NCBI GenBank assembly: GCA_946902985.2
Contig: OX336388.2
Coordinates: forward strand, 1,386,599,723 to 1,386,663,722
Length of the DNA stretch: 64,000 nt
Direction of reading: 5' to 3'
Origin: Meconema thalassinum
Lineage: Eukaryota; Arthropoda; Insecta; Orthoptera; Tettigoniidae
Position numbers and translations under genes: made by a program. Shown piece after piece: positions 21,365-31,474 of the stretch (positions are counted from its first letter, which is position 1; each line of letters starts with the position of its first letter). A model generated the notes under the pieces. That model worked only from the letters and a program-made list of their open reading frames with translations, did not search any database and was not told the DNA's origin.

Positions 21365-23410
21365 TCTGTGTGTGTGTGTGTGTGAGTGTGTGTACTCTGA
21401 ATGTCTGTCCCCTCTATCAATTCGAACACGGTGAACGCGAATTGAACGAAATTTGGTACAAAGGTAGCACCAGCAAAGGACACCTCAGTGTCATGTTTTA
21501 TATCGCCGCCATCTTGACGGAAACGTAATGGCGGCCACACAAATGTTCAAAGCTTAAATCAAATTACGATTAACATAATCATCCGATCTCTACCAAATTT
21601 TGCAACAACATACCTTTATGGGGGGAGCATCTTTTGACCAATCTAATAGGTCATTAGCCTAATAGTTTGCGGATGGCGGCCATCTTTGTGTCAAAATCGA
21701 TTCCCCATATTAATTCAAACACGGTGAAACCGAATGGAACAAAATTCGGTACAGAGGTAGCACTAGCAAAGGGCACCTCAGTGTCTTGTTTTATATCGCC
21801 GCCATCTTGACAGAAACGTAATGGCGGCCGCACAAATGTTCAAAGCTTAAATCCAATTACGATTAACATAATCTTCCGATCTCTACCAAATTTTGCAACA
21901 ACATACCCTTATGGAGGGAGCATCCTTTGACCAATCTAATAGGCCATTAGCCTAATATTTTGTGGATGGCGGCCATCTTTGTGTCAACAATCGATTCCCC
22001 CTATTAATTCGAACACGGTGAAACCGAATGGAACGAAATTTGGTACAGAGGTAGCACTAGCAAAGGGCACCTCAGTGTCTTGTTTTATATCGCCACCATC
22101 TTGACGGAAACGTTATGGCGGCCACACAAATGTTCAAAGCTTAAATCAAATTACGATTAACCTAATCATCCGATCTCTACCAAATTTTGCAACAACATAC
22201 CTTTATGGAGGGAGCATCCTTTGACCAAACTAATAGGTCATTAGCCTAATATTTTGGGGATGGCGGCCATCGTTGTGTAAAAATCGATTCCCCCTATCAA
22301 TTCGAACACGGTGAAACCGAATGGAACGAAATTTGGTACAGAGGTAGCACTAGCAAAGGGCACCTCAGTGTCATGTTTTATATCGCCACCATCTTGACAG
22401 AAACGTAATGGCGGCCCCACAAATGTTCAAAGCTTAAATAAAAATTACGATTAACATAATCATCCGATCTCTACCAAATTTGGCAACAACATACCTTTAT
22501 GGAGGGAGCATCCTTTGACCTATTTAATAGGCCATTAGCCTAATAGTTTGCGGATGGCGGCCATCTTTGTCTCAAAATCGATTCCCCCTATTAATTCTAA
22601 CACGGTGAAACCGAATGGAACGAAATTTGGTACAGAGGTAGCACTAGCAAAGGGCACCTCAGTGTCATGTTTTATATCGCCGCCATCTTGACGGAAACGT
22701 AATGGCGGCCACACAAATGTTCAAAGCTTAAATAAAAATTACGATTAACATAATCATCCGATCTCTACCAAATTTTGCAACAACATACCTTTATGGTGGG
22801 AGCATCCTTTGACCAATCTAATAGGCCATTAGCCTAATAGTTTGCGGATGGCGGCCATCTTTGTGTCAAAATCGATTCCCCCTATTAATTGGAACACGGT
22901 GAAACCGAATGAAACGAAATTTGGTACAGAGGTAGCACTAGTAAAGGGCACCTCAGTGTCATGTTTTATATCACCGCCATCTTGACGGAAACGTAATCGC
23001 GGCCACCCAAATGTTAAAAGCTAAAATGTAATTACGACCAACCTAATAATCTAGTCACTACCAAATTTTGCAACAACATATCTTTATGTGGGAAGCATAT
23101 TCTGACCCAACTGCAAGATCATCAGCCCAATAGTTTGCAGATGGTGGCCAAGTATGTGTGCAAATCGATTACCCCTATCAATTCAATACGGTGAACCGAA
23201 TTGAACGAAATTTGTTACAGAGGTAGCACTAGCAAAGGGCACCTCAGTGTCATGTTTTATATCGCCACCATCTTGACGGAAACGGAATGACGGCCACCCA
23301 AATGTTAAAAGCTTAAATCAAATTACGACCATCCTAATAATTTGATCTCTACCAGATTTTGCAACAACATGCCTTTTTGTGGAAAGCATCTTATGACTCA
23401 ATGCTAGTGG
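21215..23410 (+). repeat. Seven-unit 293-bp satellite array in a Helentron-like element
   Basis: The 5' end CAGCCTACTTTCGATTTTTG and GATCAACACAGGGCGAAA match the 5' end of the element at 3538-4745. A (TG)n/(AG)n microsatellite follows (21281-21388). Then come seven units, each containing GGTAGCACTAGCAAAGGGCA and CATCTTGACGGAAACG; the ATCTTGAC motif recurs at 21511, 21804, 22098, 22391, 22685, 22979 and 23270, a period of 291-294 bp. Units 2-6 look more alike than the outer ones. The expected 3' hairpin is not seen after 23400. The 21169-21528 frame is a microsatellite artefact. Confidence 0.85.
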
Positions 23411-23561
23411 AAGAAAAGTCAAGCCCTGCTCCAGCATGAATTCGCTCAAGAGTGCCCCTAAGAGTTATACATACCGGCCGAACAAGCATAGCAGAGTAGT
23501 GGCCTACACAATGTACCTCACGGCGAACACGCTCACCTCATGCAGAGGGAATACAGATAAC

Positions 23562-24398
23562 TAGGGCTCGGATTTTTAGGTGCTAAAAATCGGGAAAATA
23601 TTTATTTTTTATGTATTAAAAACACCTGAAATATGTGACAAAAAAGTAAAAATATTTAATTATAATTTAGTTTATTAATATGCAGTACTCATGAATGAAA
23701 TTTAATATATGTCTCACTAACTGCTGAAGCATTACATTACACAACGAGATACATCTTCAGGTTATCCATCACAAATGACCGACGATTATCGCGAAACACT
23801 TCTTCTGAAGGCGCGAAACTGCGCCAATGTGTTTCTTGCCATTGAGGTTTTGTGTAACTTGAGATCGCTGTTCAGCCTTAATTGCTTTCCCACATGGTTG
23901 GCAGAACTGAACGCCCCCATCAGAAGTAAAATTATCTTTAAATTCTGCAAAAGACAATAACTTGTAGTTGTTTTTAGTTTAGTCACCGTAGAACTGCCTT
24001 ACACTTCACAGTGCCAGAAAAGAACTACATATGAGTGACACTGGTTTCAGGTAGCTGGGGGAGGTCTAGCACGTGGTGCAATATGGCTATAGATAAAGAA
24101 ATCTCCGGCTTCCACAGTGAGTGGCACGGGGCGACAAGTTAAGAATAACACAGGTGCAAGCTGACGTACGCTCTGCATGAAGATTCGATAGCTCACAGGT
24201 TCTTCCCCGTTGAAACAACACAGAAGAAAAATGCAATAAACTGAAAGATCAAGCATACTATTTTTAAAAAAATGTAAATATTATGTCTTTTTATGTGCTA
24301 ATAAGTGAAAAGCAGAAATGTATGTATTTATAGAAGAAATGCTTAAAATATGTATTTACATAAAAAAAATATTTATTTACCTAAAAATCCGAGCCCTA
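23562..24398 (-). mobile_element. Short hAT element with 8-bp target duplication
   Basis: A 20-bp perfect terminal repeat (TAGGGCTCGGATTTTTAGGT and its complement) and CAGATAAC duplicated on both sides (23554-23561 and 24399-24406) identify a hAT-superfamily insertion of 837 bp. Inside is a transposon-like zinc-finger fragment on the minus strand (23769-23957). The rest of the transposase is absent, so it is an internally deleted, non-autonomous copy. Confidence 0.88.
23769..23957 (-). pseudogene. BED/CGGBP1-like zinc-finger N-terminal fragment
   Basis: The frame reads FKDNFTSDGGVQFCQPCGKA, then IKAEQRSQVTQNLNGKKH. The CxxC pair and the GKKH histidine resemble the DNA-binding zinc finger found at the N-terminus of some hAT transposases and of the domesticated protein CGGBP1. 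One of the usual histidines appears replaced (VTQN where family members commonly have VTQH). About 60 codons remain with no catalytic domain. It is located inside the hAT at 23562-24398, which supports a transposase origin. Confidence 0.5.
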
Positions 24399-24409
24399 CA
24401 GATAACACG

Positions 24410-25620
24410 CAGAGTAGGTAGCGATTGAAATAGCAGGAATGATAAATTCTTGGTAATTGCACTTGTTGATAGTGTTCTGGAATTCTCACAGCGATAGTGC
24501 ATATGCACAAGGACAATTCAATTAACTGCAAAAGATAACCTAGCAGGCGTGCATAATTTACGAGCTTTAATGGCTTCCTCGACGGTTTAGTGTTAATATT
24601 GATCCTGAGATCGTTGATCCATCTTACAATCGAGGAAGTCAAATTTTTGAAAATATCTGGAAAATGTCACGGCACTTCAATTCGTACGATACCAAGTCGC
24701 TTGAGACTTCTGGTGTTACACCCGATTACAAAAGCAAATTAAATGTTTGCTGCAGGCCACCCACATTCAGGTTCCTTGGAAGGTAGTGTTTTATGATCCA
24801 ATTCCAGTACAGGTCAAAAAAATAAGCTTATTGAGCGTACTTTTAGTATTGGCTAAATAGCCAATTGAGGAGTACTGGCTGTCGGCTGAGGTATCACAGC
24901 ATGTATCACCAATAATTTGAGGACTAATTTCTAGGGAGACATAGTATATACATTGAGGCTAGAAGATTGTATTCATTGATTTGATAAATACTTAATGTAT
25001 GCAGTACATACGGTACTACGGGAGAATTTTCAACACGACGGTTGCATTAAATCAGCATATACATAACCTAACACTGTTTGGCAAATTTAAAGTGGAACTT
25101 CTGATACCGTAATTCCATTTCAAGAATCCCGATTTCTCTTCTAAACCTTTTGGACATTTATTAGAATTGCCACATATCCATATTGGGCATTTCAACTCAA
25201 ATTCTTGTACGAATTTCCGAATTTCTACATCCCATACAACGAGGTTATTTCATGTCATCATAATACTGGTTGGCACCTTTTAAAAATCGTTAATAGTCTC
25301 CGTATTGAAGAGGATTCTATTTATTTAACTCAAGCGCCGAGCTGAATTATTTTATTGATTTTCTAAATTATTTTGTGTATATTTTAATAAAAAATTTAAA
25401 GCTTAACATTCTTACACTCACCGTTAATAGTTCTTATTTCTAACTACTTTTTTAAAATTATTGTTAAAAGACCAATCTTATATTAATTTAATTAATACTA
25501 CTTTGTAAGGATATCCATTTTATTGCTATATTTTATTTATTACAATTATTATCATTAATTTTTCATTTTAATTTAGATTTAAGGCGTATATGTCATTTTA
25601 GTTTTTCAATCCTTAATTGA
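24410..25620. other. AT-rich unassigned sequence
   Basis: No gene or recognised repeat; strongly AT-rich from about 25250. Confidence 0.35.
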
Positions 25621-25633
25621 TTTTCTTTTTAGG

Positions 25634-25667
25634 CTGAGGATGACCCCACTGTGGGTCGAAACATGTA
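25634..25667 (+). ncRNA. Hammerhead-like core motif, degenerate
   Basis: CTGAGGAT, then a stem GACCC/GGGTC, then GAAACATGTA. The order CTGANGA, stem II, GAAA and a self-complementary ACATGT matches a minimal hammerhead fold like that of the Penelope copies in this window, but stem I is not well paired. Possibly a relic of a Penelope-like terminus. Confidence 0.3.
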
Positions 25668-25729
25668 GTAATATATAAATTATATATTTGTTTATGTATT
25701 GATTTGGCGTATAATTTAAACGTTTAATT

Positions 25730-25810
25730 GTATTTATTTATTTAATCATTTATTTATTTATTTATTTATTCATTTATTCATTTATTTATTTATTTATTCA
25801 TTTATTTTCG
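25730..25810. repeat. (TTTA)n/(TTCA)n microsatellite
   Basis: Tetranucleotide run of TTTA and TTCA units. Confidence 0.9.
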
Positions 25811-26262
25811 TTTTAACCGCCTATGGCCTGCGATTATACAACTTCCTTCACTTTCGCAAGTTCTCCCTTTGTATTTTTGTGTGGATATTGTGTCTGCATA
25901 AATGTGTGCAATTTTAATTATTCTGAAACTGAGAAAGAGATCGTTTCCCAAAAATTTTAATTTTGAATCAATCTAAATATTGTATTTTTCTTAATACGAG
26001 AAAAACGATGGTAACTGATAAACCCTCCCAATCTCTCAACCAGTAATATCTCAGTTGACACTCGGTACTGTTCAATTTGGTATTTATCCCACACTAGAAG
26101 TAAGGTCATTAACCCTTGACCTGTGCTGGAATTGGCTCGTAAAACCACTACTCTCCAAGGGAATTGGCTAAGATCCATGGTTTCAATTGATAAGTACTTC
26201 TGGATGTGAGATGTCTCAGTGCATACTCTGATAAAAATGCATCCAATTAAAATCTAAGTGTG
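25811..26262. other. Unassigned sequence
   Basis: No gene or known repeat recognised between the microsatellite and the 3' tail of the retrotransposon. Confidence 0.35.
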
Positions 26263-26264
26263 TC

Positions 26265-29246
26265 ATTTCATTCATTCATTCATTTATTTGCAATGGGGGG
26301 TGTGTCCCCCGGTGGCAAATTGGATATACATAACAAATACATAATTATACATAACAATACATAATTATACATAACAATTCAATAACAATTATACAACAAT
26401 TAAACTGGAGTATTTACACAAATAGTCAGTCTTTTCTTAAACACACCTATATGTTTGGGAAAAGGCTCTAAGACTGCGGCAGGTAGAGAGTTCCAGTTAT
26501 CAATGGCACGGTTTACAAAAGAATATTTACCATAATTTGTTCGCTGTGGTCGGCCCTTAACTTTGAAAGGATGATCGCTCCTACCCATGTAAGTGGGCTT
26601 TCCCAATCGTTTGCTAAGCTCACCCCATGCTGGTTGATTTGTATACGTGTTGTACATAGCGCAGAGTCTAGATTTCATCCTCCTAGCCTCCAGTGATTCC
26701 CACCCAAGTTTCTTTAACATACGGCTCACACTGCTCCTGGGATTAAAGTCACTGAGCACAAATCTAGCGGCCTTTCTTTGTACCATTTCCAACTCATTGA
26801 TGAGCCCTACTTGATATGGATCCCAAACCGCCGAGGCATATTCCAGAATAGGTCTTACAAGTGACAAATAGCCTAATTCTGTAGCAGAGGTACTACTTCC
26901 TTTTAATACCCTCATTACAAAGTGCAGGGATTTGTAAGCTTTTGAAACTACACATCCTACATGACTACTCCATTTCATATCATTCCTTACGTGAACGCCC
27001 AAATATTTGCAAGAATCTTCTTCTACAAGTATTTCCGAGCCAATGTTATATTGAAAATCCTGCCTTCGCACTTTCCCTATTTTTAAGAGACTACATTTTC
27101 TTGTGTTTATTTTCATTTTATTTACAATCGCCCACTTATAGACCAGGTTCAGGTCCTCTTGCAGCACTGCATTGTCTTGTGAGTCATGTATCTTTCGATA
27201 TATTACACAATCATCCGCAAACAATCGACAGTCACTGCGAATTCCATTTGGTAAGTCATTTATAAACGCCAAAAACAACAAAGTTCCGATTACGCTGCCC
27301 TGAGGGATACCCGATGTTACGGTAATTTCATCCGAGAATATGCCTTCGACTTTCACTTTCTGGGAACGACCCGTCAAAAATTCTTGGATCCATAAAATTA
27401 CTCTTCTATCAATCTTCGTCGAAGCTAATTTATGGAGTAGCATGTCATGCGGCACGACATCAAATGCCTTCGCAAAATCTATAACCACGGCGTCGACTGA
27501 AACTCCATGGTCTAACGATTCGCTAATGTCTTGAAAAAGTGATAGCATCTGACTCTCGCATGAGTAACCTTTCCGAAATCCATGCTGCCTATCATTAAAC
27601 CATGATAATGTTTCCCACTGTTCCCTCAAGTAGTCGCAAATGAGATGCTCCATCTGCTTACAAACGATGGACGTAAGGCTAACCGGCCTGTAGTTGCCCA
27701 ATTCAAGTCTGCTCCCTCCCTTAAATATTGGGACTACCGTAGCTCTTTTCCAGTCATCTGGGATTTGCGCATTGTTTATGGACACATTAAATATCACCTC
27801 CAAGTATCGTGCCACGGCCCTACCTCCTAATTTAAGTACTTCACTAACAATATTATCAGGACCCTTTGATACATTGAAACGCAGTTTTTGTATTAGCTTT
27901 ACAATTGCTGACTGGTTTATTTGGAACAGAGGGGCCCCTGATTCGTCGTTAAGGTCCAACACACAGCTATTGGATTTATTGAACACACTACCGTAAAAGA
28001 CATTTAATTCATTAGCAATGGCCTGTTTCTCAGTAATTAATTTACCGTCACCGGACATTATCATCGACAAATTATTTGAATTTCCCTTTCTTCTCCTAAC
28101 ATAACTGTAAAAATTTTTCCACCCACCCTCTCCCGAACCAAGTAAACCTTGCATATAACTGTCATGAGCAGCCCTCTTTTTTAAGACGAGCTCTCTTGAT
28201 AAGGACTTAAATTTCAACATATACTTGTCACTATCATGTCTTTTATTGTATAATTTCCTAATTTTCCTTTTTAGTCTCCTAATTTCTCGTGTGTAATACT
28301 CAGGGTCTGGGTTTTGTTTCAGCAATTTAAATGGGACAAATTTATCAACAGCGCTATTTAAAATTTTCGAAAAGTTAGTCCACAGGATATTAATGTGATT
28401 TCCTTCCGATGCCCATCCTACAAATAGCTCATTCAAATACCCCTGAAACTTGCCCTGATCCGCCCTGCGATACTGGTATATGATCTTTTTTGCTACATCA
28501 GAGTCTAATTTTGTAACGTCACCATATCTAATATTTAATTCAACCCCAGAATGGTCACTAATTCCTGGTACTTTCAGACAGTTAATATACAGCTCTACAG
28601 GCCTTACGAGATAAACATCTAAGGTATTATTGTCTCTAGTTGGGAAGTCAACTACTTGGGAAAATCCCCCCTCCCTTAAGAATTTATTTTCAGCGCTCTG
28701 AGCTTGACCACAGCTAGTTGACTCACCAGACCAGTCTACTTTGGGGAGGTTTAAATCTCCAGCAATTATTATGCTCTTTTTCATAGCATTACCCGTACAA
28801 GTTTTATCATACAGTGTTTCGAGGAGAGAAAAGTTATCTTTCGGTGCTCTATACGCCCCTATCACCTGAAGAGGGAATTTATTTCCTTTATCTGAAATTT
28901 GTATACATAACATTTCATGATCCATATCAGCCCACTTTAAGAAACTAGCTATATTTTTGCGCACACAAATAAATAGCCCACCACCTCGTTTCCCCCGATC
29001 CCTTCTGTACATTTCGTAGGTCCCTTGAATTATTTCGCTACTATTTATGTCCTCATATAACCAAGATTCAGTTGCAATGACAATGTCCGGAGAATACGTC
29101 TCTACAAGATTCCAAAATTCAATTAATTTATTTCCTAAACTCTGACAATTAACCTGCAGTAATCTTAGAGTCTTACCTCCGGAGCAAATATCTTGAAGTA
29201 GCTCCTTCTGTTCCCATCGGCTGGCAACCTCTGGACCTGCTCCTCC
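26265..29246 (-). mobile_element. CR1/Jockey-group non-LTR retrotransposon, 5' truncated
   Basis: The minus-strand element ends in a short 3' UTR with TATGTATAATTA repeats and a (TGAA)n tail (26265-26285), typical of CR1-like 3' ends. It carries a single long ORF (26400-29246 open). An ORF1 is not seen and upstream sequence to about 29340 is not recognisable, so I take the copy as 5' truncated. Confidence 0.75.
26400..29246 (-). CDS. Endonuclease/reverse transcriptase of a CR1/Jockey-group element
   Basis: This protein nicks target DNA and reverse-transcribes the element's RNA there. The first ATG is at 29012 (870 residues), but the frame is open to a TGA at 29247-29249. The 78 upstream codons contain the real start of the endonuclease fold (LQVNCQSLGNKLIEFW; DIVIATESWL), so coding began upstream of the ATG. 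Counting from that ATG: endonuclease motifs GDLNLP (85-90) and SDHS (152-155); RT at about 370-650 with DFAKAFD (512-518), SGIPQGS (567-573) and the catalytic FADD (598-601); then a thumb and C-terminal region. No frameshift or internal stop in 2.8 kb suggests a young copy. A short paralogous fragment lies at 47056-47259. Clade placement between CR1-like and Jockey-like is not firm. Confidence 0.85.
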   Translation of the reverse strand, partial: GGAGPEVASRWEQKELLQDICSGGKTLRLLQVNCQSLGNKLIEFWNLVETYSPDIVIATESWLYEDINSSEIIQGTYEMYRRDRGKRGGGLFICVRKNIASFLKWADMDHEMLCIQISDKGNKFPLQVIGAYRAPKDNFSLLETLYDKTCTGNAMKKSIIIAGDLNLPKVDWSGESTSCGQAQSAENKFLREGGFSQVVDFPTRDNNTLDVYLVRPVELYINCLKVPGISDHSGVELNIRYGDVTKLDSDVAKKIIYQYRRADQGKFQGYLNELFVGWASEGNHINILWTNFSKILNSAVDKFVPFKLLKQNPDPEYYTREIRRLKRKIRKLYNKRHDSDKYMLKFKSLSRELVLKKRAAHDSYMQGLLGSGEGGWKNFYSYVRRRKGNSNNLSMIMSGDGKLITEKQAIANELNVFYGSVFNKSNSCVLDLNDESGAPLFQINQSAIVKLIQKLRFNVSKGPDNIVSEVLKLGGRAVARYLEVIFNVSINNAQIPDDWKRATVVPIFKGGSRLELGNYRPVSLTSIVCKQMEHLICDYLREQWETLSWFNDRQHGFRKGYSCESQMLSLFQDISESLDHGVSVDAVVIDFAKAFDVVPHDMLLHKLASTKIDRRVILWIQEFLTGRSQKVKVEGIFSDEITVTSGIPQGSVIGTLLFLAFINDLPNGIRSDCRLFADDCVIYRKIHDSQDNAVLQEDLNLVYKWAIVNKMKINTRKCSLLKIGKVRRQDFQYNIGSEILVEEDSCKYLGVHVRNDMKWSSHVGCVVSKAYKSLHFVMRVLKGSSTSATELGYLSLVRPILEYASAVWDPYQVGLINELEMVQRKAARFVLSDFNPRSSVSRMLKKLGWESLEARRMKSRLCAMYNTYTNQPAWGELSKRLGKPTYMGRSDHPFKVKGRPQRTNYGKYSFVNRAIDNWNSLPAAVLEPFPKHIGVFKKRLTICVNTPV

Positions 29247-29339
29247 TCACTATAAATTAAACTATAATTCCATTGGAAAGTTGAAAATCTATGATTCATG
29301 GCCGCTATGGGAGGAACAGTTCAAGTTTTATCGCAGAGA

Positions 29340-29830
29340 CTCCTTGGATGACCGACCCAGCCTTGACCGGAATCTCGCCTAGAGGGACTCAACAAGATTA
29401 TGGTCACGTAGTGAACAATAAAGGAGTGAGCTTTTCTGGAGTAAACGTTAGGCATCACGAATAGCTCACATTTTATCGCTTCCAAGAATTAAATCGTGCA
29501 AACTGGGATTCAAGGAATCTGTTAGCTACCACTAGCCAGTGCATAATCCACTGAGAAATTAAGCTCACTACACCAGACCACAGTCATAGAATTTAATAGC
29601 TAGAAAAATGCAATCCACAAGTCAAAACTTTGATGGCTATAACGTAAGAGGGAGACAATTACTTAGTTTTTGCCTATAGTTTCATCAGAAATGTTGAAAT
29701 TTACATTGAGCATTTTCTGCGTATGTCAGTGACATTATTTTATGCTGAAAAAGTAGGCAAGTTAATTAATAAAATACTTTCTCGATCTTTGTATGAGTTT
29801 TAAATGAGCAATGATCACCGGTTGGTGTAA
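29340..29830. other. Unassigned sequence with a direct-repeat unit
   Basis: No gene. The segment at about 29722-29825 (TGACATTATTTTATGCTGAA...AATGATCACC) recurs at about 30240-30345, on either side of a mariner fragment. Confidence 0.4.
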
Positions 29831-29833
29831 GTA

Positions 29834-30030
29834 CGAGGCACGTCCAGAAAGTAAGTTCCGTTTGGTAATAAAATTAAATTGTGTACAGATACAGTAATAT
29901 TATTTATTGCACAACATTCTACACCTCTTAAACTACTCTTCCACATAACTGCCGAACTTTTGCAGGCATTTGTCATAGCGTGGCACAAGTTTTGGATACC
30001 TTCTTCATAGAAGTTTGCCGCCGACCGTAA
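29834..30030 (-). mobile_element. Mariner-family fragment (terminal repeat plus C-terminus)
   Basis: Begins after a TA with CGAGGCACGTCCAGAAAGTA, a mariner-like terminal repeat. The minus strand just inside translates in two frames as pieces such as YDKCLQKFGSYVEE, the RYDKCL..GxYVE pattern near the C-terminus of mariner transposases. Broken by a frameshift and stop; the other end is missing. Confidence 0.6.
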
Positions 30031-30454
30031 ACGAGAGTGAAGACTCCCCTGTAAGATATCCTACCGTTTGGCCACCACAGTGAGGCAAATTGCGTGCTTA
30101 CCAGGAGAACTGCGTATGTTTAGGAGTAGATTAAAATGTTCGAGGAAGGAAAGGCTGTCTTTTGAATCTTTGTTTGGACAAGCAGGCACTGCACAGAATA
30201 TTGGAAATGTTATTAAGTTGTAGAGATTTACGCTGTGCATTTGCTACACTGACATTATTTTATGCTGAAAAAGTATTTGGTTTAAAAAAAACTTTCTCGA
30301 CTCTTTGTGGGAGATTATAAAATGAACAATGATCACCTTTTGGTGCAATTATCTAAGAGCCTATTGTGTTTAGAGGCATGAAACTTTGATATATATTTAA
30401 AGTAGATCATTATTATTTGTTTAGGTTGTGATAATAATAACGTTATTGATTATA

Positions 30455-30655
30455 CGTTCCTATTAACTACTGCGGCCTTTAGAGACGCTGGGGTGCCGGA
30501 ATTTTTCGTTATATGGGATCTTTAACGTGCCAGTAAATCCATGCATACGGCTTCCTCGCATTTGCGCACCCTCAAATGCCAGCTGACTGCACCAGGAATC
30601 GATCCTGGCACAGCAGGCGAGAACGTTACCGCTGAGCCACGCAGCCAGTCAGACT
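30455..30655 (-). repeat. SINE-D copy
   Basis: CTGAGCCACGCAGCCAGTC (head, inverse) with CAAATGCCAGCTGACTGC and CTTTAGAGACGCTGGGGTGC, the inverse order of the copy at 13106. Confidence 0.75.
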
Positions 30656-30689
30656 TAGGTTGTAAACCTGAGTTTATATGGTGGGTACA

Positions 30690-31235
30690 CCTGTTATTAT
30701 TAGGGTCAGGGATAGAGTAGGTGCCACGGGACTTGAAATCAGGTACGATCTCAGCATTCCTTGAGGAAATGTGGGAAACCCTGGGGAAAAAGACACCCAA
30801 GTTGGCCATTGTCAGCACCAGGATTTGAACCTCCCATCTCTGGACTTGCTGCACCTGGGAAAGTTTGTTCTTATAGTCATGGAGCCCCCCGTCTACTTGT
30901 GTGTGTATGGGGGGGATTTGTCTGATAAATGTGTTATTGTGATGGCTGTATTAGTATGCATATTTGTAATTTAGGATTGTAAAGGAGGCCACCGTGGCCT
31001 TAAGTTAGGGACCATCCTGACATTTGCCCAGATTAGAAGTGGGAAACGACGGAAAGCACACTTCCAAGATGGCTGAGATAGGAAACGAACCCTTCTCTTT
31101 GCCTCACGAGGATGAGTATACGCCTTTCCAGCACTCAGACTAGAATTAAAATTTCTTGGAGGATCCGGAAATCGAATCCGGACCTCTGTGGTGGCAGCCA
31201 ATAATGTTAGCCGCTACACCACGAGATGGTCTTGG
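30690..31235 (-). repeat. SINE-A copy with a second SINE-like head downstream
   Basis: From 31235 downward: tRNA-like head with B-box complement AATCGAATCCGGACC (about 31170), CTTCCAAGATGGCTGAGATA, GCCACCGTGGCCTTAAGTTA and the GTGTGTATG part at about 30900. Between 30700 and 30870 another tRNA-like segment (CAGGATTTGAACCTCCCATC) may be a separate SINE. Confidence 0.6.
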
Positions 31236-31474
31236 GAAAAGTGAGTGTTAGGTTCCTGTATACGTGTACTCTACATACGTGCATAATATGTAGCTTTACC
31301 CGCCACATAGATTAATTTTTAGAGGTAGAGTGAAGGCTGTAATTTGAATCTCTGATGTGGTAAGCAGGCTCTGTACAATATAATGGAAACTATTAATTTG
31401 GGCAGCTTTCTACAAGAATTTTAAAAATAATTGTAAATTTATTTATGTGAATGTTCAGTATCGTGTTGGAAGGC

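Noticed and set aside
21169..21540. Frames rich in CV/VC or TH repeats
   Set aside because: Translation of the (TG)n microsatellite at 21281-21388.
21430..23410. CRISPR-like array
   Set aside because: Units are about 293 bp tandem repeats without spacers, in a eukaryotic-type sequence.
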